Positions 7,408 through 15,654 of a stretch of DNA of 51,133 nt are shown here, in pieces (the first letter of the stretch is position 1; each line of letters starts with the position of its first letter). A program made the translations under genes and the position numbers. Source of the stretch: an uncultured Bacteroidota bacterium (lineage in GTDB: Bacteria; Bacteroidota; Bacteroidia; Chitinophagales; Chitinophagaceae); assembly GCA_903821465.1 (NCBI GenBank), contig CAIJLK010000002.1, positions 1 to 51,133 on the forward strand, read 5' to 3'. The notes beneath the pieces were generated by a model. It ran no database searches. It was not told the DNA's origin and saw nothing but the letters and a program-made list of their open reading frames with translations.

Positions 7408-9411
7408 ATGAAAAATAGTCACTTTAAGTTGCTCGCAATGGCTTGTTTCGGTATTGCGATAGGCTTTATTGCCTGTAAACCAAAAAATGTTGGAGATGCT
7501 GTTACTTCAGATGCTGCTGCAAAAGCATATGTAGCACCTGGCAAATACGATCAGTTTTACAATTTTGTATCTGGCGGATTTAGCGGACAGATGAGTGTTT
7601 ACGGATTGCCATCTGGAAGATTACTTCGTGTAATTCCCGTATTCTCGGTAGACCCTGAAAAAGGATGGGGTTATAGTGAAGAAACTAAACCCATGTTAAA
7701 CACTTCTCATGGTATAGTGCCCTGGGATGATTTACACCATACAGAGCTTTCACAAACTAATGGTGAAATTGATGGCAGATGGGTTTTCGGTAATGCCAAT
7801 AATACGCCACGTGTTGCCAGAATTGATTTGAAAACATTTAGAACTGCAGAAATTATAGAATTACCTAATAGTTCTGGTAACCACTCTTCTCCATTTATTA
7901 CAGAGAATACAGAGTATGTAGTTGCTGGTACACGTTTTAGCGTACCTCCAGATAATGTAAATGGAGATGTGCCTATCAATTCCTATAAAAAGAATTTTAA
8001 AGGAACGCTTAGCTTTATTAGTGTTGGAAAAGAAGATGGCAAGATGGATATCGCTTTCCAAATTCAATGTCCAGGAGTGAATTTCGATTTGAGTCACTCT
8101 GGTAAAAACGTATCAAGTGGATGGTTCTTCTTTTCTTGTTACAATACAGAGCAAGCAAATACTTTATTAGAAGTGAATGCTTCACAGCGCGACAAAGATT
8201 TTATTATGGCGGTTAACTGGAAAAAAGCGGAAGAATATATTAAAGCTGGAAAAGGCAGAAAACAAACTGTAAAATATGCCCATAATAAGTGGAACGAGAA
8301 AACGCATAGTGCTACTTCAGAAATTAAAACAGAAGTAACCGTATTGGATGCGAAAGACTTTCAAGACTTATGTTATTTTATCCCTTGTCCGAAATCTCCA
8401 CATGGTTGCGATGTAGATCCTTCTGGAGAGTATATCGTTGGAAGTGGAAAATTAGCAGCTTTGATTCCTGTGTTTAGTTTTACAAAATTGCAAAAAGCAA
8501 TTGCGTCGAAAGATTATGCAGGAGTTTATGATGGTATCCCCGTTATTAAATATGAGTCTGCTTTGTATGGTGAAGTAAAAAAACCAGGACTCGGACCTTT
8601 GCATACAGAATTTGATGGTAAAGGAAATGCTTATACCACCATGTTTGTATCATCTGAAGTGGTGAAATGGAATATTAAAGATTTGAAAGTATTGGACCGT
8701 GCTGCTACTTATTATAGTGTTGGTCACTTGTGTATCCCTGGTGGCGATACCAAAAAACCCAATGCTAAATACTTGATTGCATATAACAAAATTACCAAAG
8801 ATAGATATTTGCCAACTGGCCCAGAGTTAGCTCAGAGTGCGCAGTTGTTTGATATCTCAGGAGATAAGATGCAATTAATATTGGACTTCCCAACCATTGG
8901 TGAACCACACTATGCTCAGGCAGTTAGCGCAGATTTAATCAAAAACAATTCAGTGAAGTTCTTCAAAATAGAAGATAACGCAAATCCTTATGTATCAAAA
9001 GGAGAAGGCGAAACAAAAGTTGTTAGAAATGGTAATAGAGTAGATATTAATATGACATGTATTCGCTCGCATTTTTCTCCTGATAATATTGAAGGAATTA
9101 AAGCAGGCGATGAAGTTTATTTCCATGTTACTAATTTGGAGCAAGACTGGGATGTTCCCCATGGATTTGCTATTAAAGGTGCAAATAATGCAGAATTACT
9201 GATCATGCCAGGTGAAACCCAAACACTAAAGTGGGTTGCTGAAAAAGCTGGTATGTTCCCATTCTATTGTACGGATTTCTGTAGTGCATTGCATCAGGAA
9301 ATGCAAGGATATTTGAGAGTATCACCAGCTGGAAGTAATACACCACTGATGTTTAGTACTGGCAAAAATTTGCCTCCTGTAGAAGCTGCAACAGCTAATG
9401 GAAAAAAATAA
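7408..9411 (+). CDS. nosZ: nitrous oxide reductase, clade II
   Basis: The terminal enzyme of N2O respiration, reducing N2O to N2 in the periplasm. All copper ligands are visible. The seven CuZ histidines are His110-His111 (DDLHHTE), His159 (GNHSSPF), His332 (SPHGC), His399 (LHTEF), His440 (VGHL) and His501 (EPHYA). The CuA site has His585 (VPHGF), Cys621, Cys625, His629 and Met632 (FYCTDFCSALHQEM). The N terminus is a Sec/lipoprotein signal with a lipobox ending FIAC (Cys23), not a twin-arginine signal, which marks clade II. The length of 667 residues is normal. A strong hairpin separates it from nosL. Confidence 0.98.
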   Translation: MKNSHFKLLAMACFGIAIGFIACKPKNVGDAVTSDAAAKAYVAPGKYDQFYNFVSGGFSGQMSVYGLPSGRLLRVIPVFSVDPEKGWGYSEETKPMLNTSHGIVPWDDLHHTELSQTNGEIDGRWVFGNANNTPRVARIDLKTFRTAEIIELPNSSGNHSSPFITENTEYVVAGTRFSVPPDNVNGDVPINSYKKNFKGTLSFISVGKEDGKMDIAFQIQCPGVNFDLSHSGKNVSSGWFFFSCYNTEQANTLLEVNASQRDKDFIMAVNWKKAEEYIKAGKGRKQTVKYAHNKWNEKTHSATSEIKTEVTVLDAKDFQDLCYFIPCPKSPHGCDVDPSGEYIVGSGKLAALIPVFSFTKLQKAIASKDYAGVYDGIPVIKYESALYGEVKKPGLGPLHTEFDGKGNAYTTMFVSSEVVKWNIKDLKVLDRAATYYSVGHLCIPGGDTKKPNAKYLIAYNKITKDRYLPTGPELAQSAQLFDISGDKMQLILDFPTIGEPHYAQAVSADLIKNNSVKFFKIEDNANPYVSKGEGETKVVRNGNRVDINMTCIRSHFSPDNIEGIKAGDEVYFHVTNLEQDWDVPHGFAIKGANNAELLIMPGETQTLKWVAEKAGMFPFYCTDFCSALHQEMQGYLRVSPAGSNTPLMFSTGKNLPPVEAATANGKK

Positions 9412-9420
9412 TTTCCTATA

Positions 9421-9453
9421 AAAACGGGGCAGATTAAACACCTGCCCCGTTTT
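9421..9453 (+). terminator. strong hairpin between nosZ and nosL
   Basis: Perfect 12-bp arms AAAACGGGGCAG (9421-9432) and CTGCCCCGTTTT (9442-9453) enclose a 9-base loop. The T-rich end makes it look like an intrinsic terminator or a 3' stabilising structure. The downstream nos genes are on the same strand only 28 bases later, so partial termination could give more nosZ than maturation mRNA. Confidence 0.75.
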
Positions 9454-9480
9454 AAGTTTATCGAAATTGAAATCATACAA

Positions 9481-10494
9481 ATGAAACACAATCAGCTTTC
9501 TGGTCTTGTTAGAATACTCCTATTACTTTGTGCAGCCGCACTGGCGTTGGTTTTATTTGTTCCAATGTGGAGAATTGAATTAGATGCGCCACAATATCCC
9601 GAAGGACTTACTTTACTTATTTATGCAAATAAATTAGGTGGAAATGTAGACATTGTTAATGGATTGAATCACTATATCGGTATGAAGACTTTACATGCTT
9701 CAGACTTTTTGGAGTTTACATTACTTCCTTATTTCATTTCATTTTTTGCTTTATTGGCTTTACTTGTTGCCATTTTCGCAAGGCCAAAATTATTGTATAC
9801 TTTCTTTATTCTGTTTATGCTTTTTGCCATTATATCTATGGTAGACTTTTGGAGATGGGAATATAATTATGGGCATGAACTAAACCCTGATGCTGCCATT
9901 ATTGTTCCTGGCATGTCTTATCAACCACCATTAATTGGGTTTAAACAATTGTTGAACTTTGGAGCATACTCTATTCCAGATATTGGAGGATGGATTTTTG
10001 TAAGCGTTGGATTAATTGGTTTATACGCAGTGGTGGTTACAAAAAGAAAAAAGTTTTCATCAACTGCAATTGTAACGGTAATCACAATTTTTACTTCCAC
10101 TTTATTTAGTTCTTGTAATACGGGTCCTGAAGCATTGAAATATGGAACAGATAATTGTTTTTCTTGTAAAATGACAATCAGTGATATACGATATGGCGCT
10201 GAGATTGTAACAAAAAAAGGTAGGGTATATAAGTTTGACGATAGTTTCTGCATGTTGGCATATTTAAAAACTAAGGAATTAGCTTCTAGTGAAATTAAAA
10301 ATATTTATATGACCAATTTCACAGGCAGCCATCAGTTATTAAATGTAGAAGAAGCCGTGATGTTGCAAAGCAATGTATTAAGAGGCCCAATGGGTGGAAA
10401 CATAGCTGCAACTGATCAAATTGATAGTGTCAACAAAATGAAAGACAAATTTCCAGGCAATGATTTGCTTTGGTCAGAAATTATTAAACAGTGA
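9481..10494 (+). CDS. nosL: NosL copper chaperone fused to an N-terminal membrane domain
   Basis: A two-part protein. Residues 1-190 form a membrane domain with about four helices (11-29, 79-99, 103-122, 168-186) that I do not recognise. Residues 195-337 are NosL, the Cu(I) chaperone that loads NosZ. It carries the motif DNCFSCKMTI (Cys226, Cys229, Met231) and the DDSFCMLAYL segment. The join is odd: KRKKFSSTAIVTV followed by TLFSSC at 212 looks like a complete lipoprotein signal now inside the protein. The gene overlaps nosD by four bases (GTGA), indicating translational coupling. The start at 9481 follows the nosZ hairpin. Confidence 0.9.
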   Translation: MKHNQLSGLVRILLLLCAAALALVLFVPMWRIELDAPQYPEGLTLLIYANKLGGNVDIVNGLNHYIGMKTLHASDFLEFTLLPYFISFFALLALLVAIFARPKLLYTFFILFMLFAIISMVDFWRWEYNYGHELNPDAAIIVPGMSYQPPLIGFKQLLNFGAYSIPDIGGWIFVSVGLIGLYAVVVTKRKKFSSTAIVTVITIFTSTLFSSCNTGPEALKYGTDNCFSCKMTISDIRYGAEIVTKKGRVYKFDDSFCMLAYLKTKELASSEIKNIYMTNFTGSHQLLNVEEAVMLQSNVLRGPMGGNIAATDQIDSVNKMKDKFPGNDLLWSEIIKQ

Positions 10495-11729
10495 AAAGAT
10501 ATTTATTCATAATCTTTTTTGGACTTGGTTTTATTCTGTCTTCTCAGGCAAAAACTATTACTGTTGGAGTATCTAAGAAATGTAGCACCATTCAACAAGC
10601 ATTGTTGCTTGCTTCAAAAGGGGATAGTATTGTTGTTTCAAGAGGAAACTATCATGAAAAAAATATCATTGTAAATAAACAGATTACTTTAATCGGGATA
10701 GACTATCCCGTATTGGATGGCGAGTTTAAATATGAGATCATTTCTATTAAAGCCTCTGGTACAATTGTACAGGGTTTTAAAATTATCAGGTCGGGCATCT
10801 CAAGTATGGAAGACTTTGCAGGGATTAAAATATATGAATGTAGAGATGTGATTATTAGAAATAATATTTTGGAAAACACATTCTTTGGTATTTACTCTCA
10901 ATATGGTATCAATTGTACTATTGAAGGAAACAAATTATCAGCGTCGAACACAGAAGAACAGCAAAGTGGAAATGGAATACATTGTTGGAAGAGTGATAGT
11001 ATGCGAATAATTGCAAATAATATAACCGGACATAGAGATGGTATTTATTTTGAGTTTGTAACCAATTCTATTATTTGGAGAAACGATTCCGAAAAAAATC
11101 TTCGCTATGGGTTACATTTTATGTTTTCGAGTAACGATTCTTACATTGCAAATATTTTTAAAAATAACGGCGCTGGCGTTTCGGTGATGTTTTCTCACGA
11201 TGTTAAAATGGTGCATAATTATTTTGAAGAAAATTGGGGAGATGGATCTTATGGCATTTTGCTAAAAGAGATCTCTGACGGGTATATAGAAAATAATCGA
11301 TTTGTAAAAAATACAGTAGGAATTTACATGGAAGGAACGAGTCGAATAAAAATGAGTGGAAATGTTTTTGAAAAAAATGGATGGGCTATGAAGATTCAAG
11401 CAAGTTGCATGGATATTACAGTAACTGGAAATAATTTCATCAGTAATACTTTCGACATGGCTACTAATGGAAGCCTGGTGTTGAATACTTTTAATGGCAA
11501 TTATTGGGATAAATACGAAGGGTATGACATTAATCGAGATCATATTGGAGATATTCCTTACAGACCAGTAAGTATGTACTCTGTTATCATCGAAAAGAAC
11601 CCCCCGGCAATGATGTTGTTTAGAAGCTTTATCACAACGCTGCTTGATAAAACAGAAAAAGTATTGCCTTCACTTACTCCTGAAAACTTTAAAGACGCTT
11701 TCCCACTCATGAAACCTTTAAGATTATGA
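10491..11729 (+). CDS. nosD: NosD periplasmic copper maturation protein
   Basis: A secreted right-handed beta-helix protein (412 residues) needed for assembly of the CuZ site of nitrous oxide reductase together with NosF and NosY. A signal peptide covers about residues 1-20 (ending SSQAKT). Repeated short parallel-beta-helix units follow, such as IRNNILENTFFGIY, IIANNITGHRDGIY and IENNRFVKNTVGIY. The near-C-terminal segment FNGNYWDKYEGYDINRDHIG is the usual NosD signature. It starts at a GTG that overlaps the nosL stop codon by four bases, and it overlaps nosF by four bases (ATGA), so nosL, nosD and nosF are likely translationally coupled. Confidence 0.95.
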   Translation: MKRYLFIIFFGLGFILSSQAKTITVGVSKKCSTIQQALLLASKGDSIVVSRGNYHEKNIIVNKQITLIGIDYPVLDGEFKYEIISIKASGTIVQGFKIIRSGISSMEDFAGIKIYECRDVIIRNNILENTFFGIYSQYGINCTIEGNKLSASNTEEQQSGNGIHCWKSDSMRIIANNITGHRDGIYFEFVTNSIIWRNDSEKNLRYGLHFMFSSNDSYIANIFKNNGAGVSVMFSHDVKMVHNYFEENWGDGSYGILLKEISDGYIENNRFVKNTVGIYMEGTSRIKMSGNVFEKNGWAMKIQASCMDITVTGNNFISNTFDMATNGSLVLNTFNGNYWDKYEGYDINRDHIGDIPYRPVSMYSVIIEKNPPAMMLFRSFITTLLDKTEKVLPSLTPENFKDAFPLMKPLRL

Positions 11730-12436
11730 TTATTGCAAATAATGTATCTAAACAATTTGGAAGCCTTAAGGCACTAAACAATTTTTCTGTTAACTGCAAT
11801 AAGGGTGAGTGTATAGCACTGATTGGCCCTAATGGTAGTGGTAAAACAACTTTTATTAAAACCATTCTGGGAATGGTAGTTTGCGATAGTGGCTTTGTAA
11901 CGGTTAATGGTTGTAATATAAAAAACGATTGGCAATACCGTTCTAAAATTGGGTATATGCCACAAACAGGAAGGTACCCAGAAAATATGACCATTGGTCA
12001 GGTTCTTGAAATGATGCAAGATATTCGAGGCGAAAAAAATGCGAAAGACCTGGATGAGGACTTAATAAACAGGTTTGAAATTAAATCTCTTTTGAATAAG
12101 AGAATGCGTACACTATCTGGCGGAACGCGTCAGAAAATAAGTGCTGCATTAGCTTTTTTATTTAATCCAGAGTTGTTGATTCTTGATGAACCAACGGCAG
12201 GACTGGATCCGCTTTCTTCTGAAATTTTAAAAGAAAAAATTATTGAGGAGAAGAAGAAAGGAAAACTAATACTTATTACTTCACATATCCTAAGCGAATT
12301 AGATGATTTGGTTACCCAAGTTATTTATATGCAAGATGGATGTCTCTGTTTTCATAAAACAATCGATCAACTAAAAGAAGATACTGGTCAATCAAAATTA
12401 GCTAAAGCTATTGCTCAGGTAATGCTTAATCATTAG
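11726..12436 (+). CDS. nosF: NosF ABC transporter ATP-binding protein
   Basis: The cytoplasmic ATPase of the NosDFY transporter that supports CuZ biogenesis. All ABC motifs are visible in its 236 residues: Walker A GPNGSGKTT (34-42), Q-loop Gln80 (YMPQ), signature LSGG (130-133), Walker B LLILDEP with Asp154-Glu155, D-loop GLD (159-161) and the H-loop in LITSH. It overlaps nosD by four bases and ends two bases before nosY. Confidence 0.96.
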   Translation: MIIANNVSKQFGSLKALNNFSVNCNKGECIALIGPNGSGKTTFIKTILGMVVCDSGFVTVNGCNIKNDWQYRSKIGYMPQTGRYPENMTIGQVLEMMQDIRGEKNAKDLDEDLINRFEIKSLLNKRMRTLSGGTRQKISAALAFLFNPELLILDEPTAGLDPLSSEILKEKIIEEKKKGKLILITSHILSELDDLVTQVIYMQDGCLCFHKTIDQLKEDTGQSKLAKAIAQVMLNH

Positions 12437-12438
12437 AT

Positions 12439-13206
12439 ATGAAAAAAGTTATTAAATACGTAATTATCGATATACTTCGAAACAAAATTATGCTGGCTTA
12501 TACTGCTTTTTTGCTTGTATTGTCGTTCAGCATATTTAGTTTGGAAGATAATTCAGCAAAGGGATTATTGGGCTTGTTAAATATTATCTTAATAATAGTA
12601 CCCTTAGTAAGCATTATTTTTTCAACTATCTATGTATACAATAGCGCCGAGTTTATTGAATTACTAGTAAGTCAGCCACTTAAACGAAAAACTATTTGGA
12701 TGAGTTTATTTACAGGATTAGCATCCTCTATGGTACTTGCTTTCTTAGTGGGTGTTGGAATTCCTGTTTTAATTTATCAAGCAGATATCACAGGAATAAT
12801 GATGATTGTTATTGGTGTGTTATTGTCTGTTATTTTCGTGGCAATTGCTATGCTATCTGCAGTAAAAACTAGGGACAAAGCAAAAGGAATTGGTATAGCA
12901 GTATTGCTATGGCTATATTTCTCTTTATTATTTGATGGATTTGTTTTGTTTTTAGTATTTCAGTTTTCTGATTATCCAGTTGAAAAGCTAATGGTTTTGG
13001 TAAGCATGTTTAACCCTTTAGATCTTGCCCGTATAATGATTCTCTTAAAAATGGATGTTTCTGCTTTAATGGGTTATACAGGAGCAGTTTTCAAAGATTT
13101 CTTTGGTACTGGATTAGGAATTACACTTTCATTTTCGGTTTTATTATTATGGACAATTATTCCCATTTGGGTTTCAATTAGAAAATTTAAGACGAAAGAC
13201 TTATAA
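12439..13206 (+). CDS. nosY: NosY ABC transporter permease
   Basis: The membrane partner of NosF. Its 255 residues form about six transmembrane helices, with the ABC-2 type pattern of a first helix after a short cytoplasmic N terminus (MKKVIKYVIIDILRNKIML) and the conserved segment FNPLDLARIMILL typical of NosY. It starts two bases after nosF and is followed 15 bases later by the truncated haemoglobin gene. Confidence 0.93.
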   Translation: MKKVIKYVIIDILRNKIMLAYTAFLLVLSFSIFSLEDNSAKGLLGLLNIILIIVPLVSIIFSTIYVYNSAEFIELLVSQPLKRKTIWMSLFTGLASSMVLAFLVGVGIPVLIYQADITGIMMIVIGVLLSVIFVAIAMLSAVKTRDKAKGIGIAVLLWLYFSLLFDGFVLFLVFQFSDYPVEKLMVLVSMFNPLDLARIMILLKMDVSALMGYTGAVFKDFFGTGLGITLSFSVLLLWTIIPIWVSIRKFKTKDL

Positions 13207-13221
13207 TAAAAAAATTATCAA

Positions 13222-13632
13222 ATGGCAGCAAATACCAAAATAAAGAATAGTAAAAAAGATATTAGTAGCCGAAAGGATATTGAAGTGCTTGTTGCAGCCT
13301 TTTACGAAAAAGTAAAAATAGATGAAATACTTGGTCCAGTATTTACTGAAGTTGCAAGGGTTAACTGGGAGAAACATATGCCTATTATGTGCGACTTTTG
13401 GGAGAATGCCATTCTTTTTACAGGAACCTATCAAGGAAATCCAATGGATTTACACATACATTTACACAAAGCAATGCCGTTACTGCAATTGCATTTTAAT
13501 AAGTGGAACCAAATATTTATAAAAACAGTTGATAGTTTGTTTAAAGGAGAAAAGGCATTACTTGCTAAACAAAGAGCCCTTAAAATTTCTGAAGTTTTAC
13601 AATCAAAGATTTTAGATCATAACCATAGTTAA
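13222..13632 (+). CDS. truncated haemoglobin, group III-like
   Basis: A cytoplasmic 136-residue globin. The family pattern is clear: VLVAAFYEKVKIDEILGPVF near the N terminus, WEKHMPIMCDFWENAILFTGTYQGNPM in the middle, and the C-terminal LHFNKWNQIFIKTVDSLF region. The probable proximal haem ligand is His91 (HF-x2-W), with His82 as the alternative. Group III truncated haemoglobins are linked to NO or oxygen chemistry. Its place as the last gene of the nos operon, 15 bases after nosY, suggests NO scavenging that protects NosZ and its iron-sulfur partners. A strong hairpin follows. Confidence 0.93.
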   Translation: MAANTKIKNSKKDISSRKDIEVLVAAFYEKVKIDEILGPVFTEVARVNWEKHMPIMCDFWENAILFTGTYQGNPMDLHIHLHKAMPLLQLHFNKWNQIFIKTVDSLFKGEKALLAKQRALKISEVLQSKILDHNHS

Positions 13633-13642
13633 AATATAATTG

Positions 13643-13687
13643 GGGCATAAAAAAAGCATGAAATAAATTCATGCTTTTTTTATGCCC
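13643..13687. terminator. bidirectional terminator between the nos operon and the fasciclin gene
   Basis: A perfect 20-bp inverted repeat (arms 13643-13662 and 13668-13687) has a 5-base loop. Each arm holds a run of seven A or T. It lies 10 bases after the globin stop and 11 bases after the fasciclin stop on the other strand, so it can end both convergent transcripts. Confidence 0.85.
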
Positions 13688-13698
13688 GGGGGGGCAAA

Positions 13699-14271
13699 TT
13701 ATTTTTTATCAGCAGGTGGTAATAACACTTTATCGATTACATAAATGATGCCATTTGATGCAGGAATGGTTGCTTTAATTTCAGCATTACCGTTTACAAA
13801 GATTTTTCCATCTTTTTTAGTGATCGTAATATTTCCGCCATTTACTTGGCCTATACTTTGACCGTCAGTTAAATTTTCCGTTTTAAATACGCCAACTGAT
13901 ACATGATACTGTAATATATCTGTTAATGCATCTTTCTTTTCTGGTTTCAATAAACCTTCTACTGTTCCAGCAGGTAATTGTGCAAAAGCTTCATTGGTAG
14001 GGGCGAAAACAGTAAATGGTCCTGCATTGCTCAATGCATTTACAAGGTCTGCAGCTTGAACTGCCGCAACAAGTGTAGTATGGTCTTTGCTACTTATGGC
14101 TACTTGAACCACATTTTTCGCTGACACATCATCTTGTACTCCTGACTGACCTTTTGATTCTTGGGCGGGAATTGCTGTTTCCGTTGTTGTTGTTTTGCTT
14201 GCATCGTCACCGCAGGCCGAAAAACTTAGGCCCAATATGGTAATGCACAAAACCGATAATGATCTTTTCAT
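13699..14271 (-). CDS. fasciclin-domain lipoprotein
   Basis: A surface or periplasmic lipoprotein with one FAS1 (fasciclin) domain, a fold used in adhesion and in some bacteria linked to stress. I chose the start at 14271 because it gives a proper lipoprotein signal (MKRSLSVLCITILGLSFSAC) and places a palindrome about 70 bases upstream. The longer frame to 14331 would add 20 residues without a signal and would run through that region. Visible FAS1 features are TLVAAVQAADLVNAL, GPFTVFAPTNEAFAQLP and DILQYHVSVGVF. A linker of about 40 residues rich in T, E and Q separates the lipid anchor from the domain. It is convergent with the nos operon. Confidence 0.92.
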   Translation of the reverse strand: MKRSLSVLCITILGLSFSACGDDASKTTTTETAIPAQESKGQSGVQDDVSAKNVVQVAISSKDHTTLVAAVQAADLVNALSNAGPFTVFAPTNEAFAQLPAGTVEGLLKPEKKDALTDILQYHVSVGVFKTENLTDGQSIGQVNGGNITITKKDGKIFVNGNAEIKATIPASNGIIYVIDKVLLPPADKK

Positions 14272-14327
14272 ATAGTTAGGGTTGGTTTTATTTACCCGAT
14301 AACTAAAATTAAATGATGCATTACGCT

Positions 14328-14353
14328 TCATTTATGATTAGGGTCATAAATGA
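14328..14353 (-). promoter_or_regulatory. 26-bp palindrome with FNR-like core before the fasciclin gene
   Basis: Perfect 10-bp arms TCATTTATGA (14328-14337) and TCATAAATGA (14344-14353) are separated by six bases. The core TGATTAGGGTCA (14335-14346) fits TGA-N6-TCA and resembles the FNR-type boxes of the nos locus. Its centre is about 70 bases before the chosen start, close to the spacing at ric and at the regulator. Confidence 0.5.
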
Positions 14354-14442
14354 AAGGATTCTTTAGATAGCATGCAGGACTGAACGTATATTTATTATAA
14401 ATCTGCAGTAACATTAGTTTAGATTATTGTTACTGCAGGAAG

Positions 14443-15609
14443 TTATTTCAACAATGATTCAATCTTAGCTTCTAGCTCTTTATGAATTTGATCAGAGTTG
14501 CCTAAAATGCGCATCACGAATTTTCCATCCTGATCAATCAAGAATTTAGTAGGATATCCATTGATATCAAAATTTTTGACAAGATCTACCACTTCGGGGT
14601 CATAGAGTAAATGCAACCAATTGATGCCATCATCCTTAATAGCGTTACGCCATGATTCATCCTGAGCCTTTTTGTCGGGTCTTACTATTAATTCATTTGC
14701 AATTCCGATAATCTCAAATCCTTTTGAATGGTATTTTTCATACATTTTTTTTAATGCAGGATGGCTTTGTCTACATGGTCCACACCAACTACCCCAAAAA
14801 TCTACCAAAATTACTTTGCCTTTTAATGCTGTGATATCAACATCTTTACCATCAATTCCTTTTTGAACAAACGGAATAACCTGTTTGCCAAAAGCTGTTT
14901 TTCTATTGTTTTCGATTTTTAAAGCGAGTATCTCTCCAGTTGTAGATTTTCTATATTCTTCTTTTATATTATTAAACTTAGTATCTGTTTCATTAAGTGG
15001 TAAGATTAAGAACAAAGATTGCAATACGAGTAGACTTGCAAAACTTTCGGGGTGTTCATCAACAAATTTGATTCTTCCTGCCTGATTTATTTTTCTTAAA
15101 GCAGCAATCTTTTTGCCAATTTCTCCATTACCTACGGTGTCCTTGATTACCATCTTCCTATTCTGTTCTTTCTGATAATCCCAAATTTGAAGAAAACCTG
15201 TCATGTCGTTTTGCCTAACTTTTTCATACAATAAAACATCTCTATTATTACTCTTTACTGTTCCTTTGTAATATTCTTTCGCATCCGCATCAATCTGAAT
15301 ATCGGCATTGGAAAGTATCATTAATATAGTCGGCGGCATCATGACTGCTTTTCCTACTTTCAATGCAAGTGTTGAATCCATAACAGCAACCTGTATGATC
15401 TGCGGTTCAGATAAATTTCCTTTCCAAATAACTAAGTCTTCTGACTGCTTAGTTAAAGTATCAACTCCATATTTACCATTGCTTTTGACATAGTTGACTT
15501 TCACTTTGTTTTCTCCAAGGCCTTTAAAGTGCATGGTCACAGTAAAACCTTGTTGTGCCATTGTAAGCAGTGGAATAAAGTAAAAAACAAATGACGTTAT
15601 TTTTTTCAT
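14443..15609 (-). CDS. TlpA-like thioredoxin-fold protein
   Basis: A periplasmic protein of 388 residues with a signal peptide (about 1-18, ending LLTMAQ), an N-terminal beta-rich domain (about 20-115, DUF4369-like) and a C-terminal TlpA/AhpC-type thioredoxin domain. The redox motif WCGPC is at 275-279 in VDFWGSWCGPCRQSHP. It is expected to reduce or rearrange disulfides outside the cytoplasm. It is the last gene of the SusC/SusD unit, 45 bases after susD. Proteins of this type often follow such pairs in Bacteroidota; their substrate is usually unknown. Confidence 0.9.
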   Translation of the reverse strand: MKKITSFVFYFIPLLTMAQQGFTVTMHFKGLGENKVKVNYVKSNGKYGVDTLTKQSEDLVIWKGNLSEPQIIQVAVMDSTLALKVGKAVMMPPTILMILSNADIQIDADAKEYYKGTVKSNNRDVLLYEKVRQNDMTGFLQIWDYQKEQNRKMVIKDTVGNGEIGKKIAALRKINQAGRIKFVDEHPESFASLLVLQSLFLILPLNETDTKFNNIKEEYRKSTTGEILALKIENNRKTAFGKQVIPFVQKGIDGKDVDITALKGKVILVDFWGSWCGPCRQSHPALKKMYEKYHSKGFEIIGIANELIVRPDKKAQDESWRNAIKDDGINWLHLLYDPEVVDLVKNFDINGYPTKFLIDQDGKFVMRILGNSDQIHKELEAKIESLLK

Positions 15610-15654
15610 TAGATCTTTTTAAAAGTCAATTAAAAATTTGGATGTAAAAATCTA

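Noticed and set aside
14272..14331. Longer start for the fasciclin protein
   Set aside because: The extra 20 residues contain no signal, push the lipoprotein signal inward and overlap the region before the palindrome.
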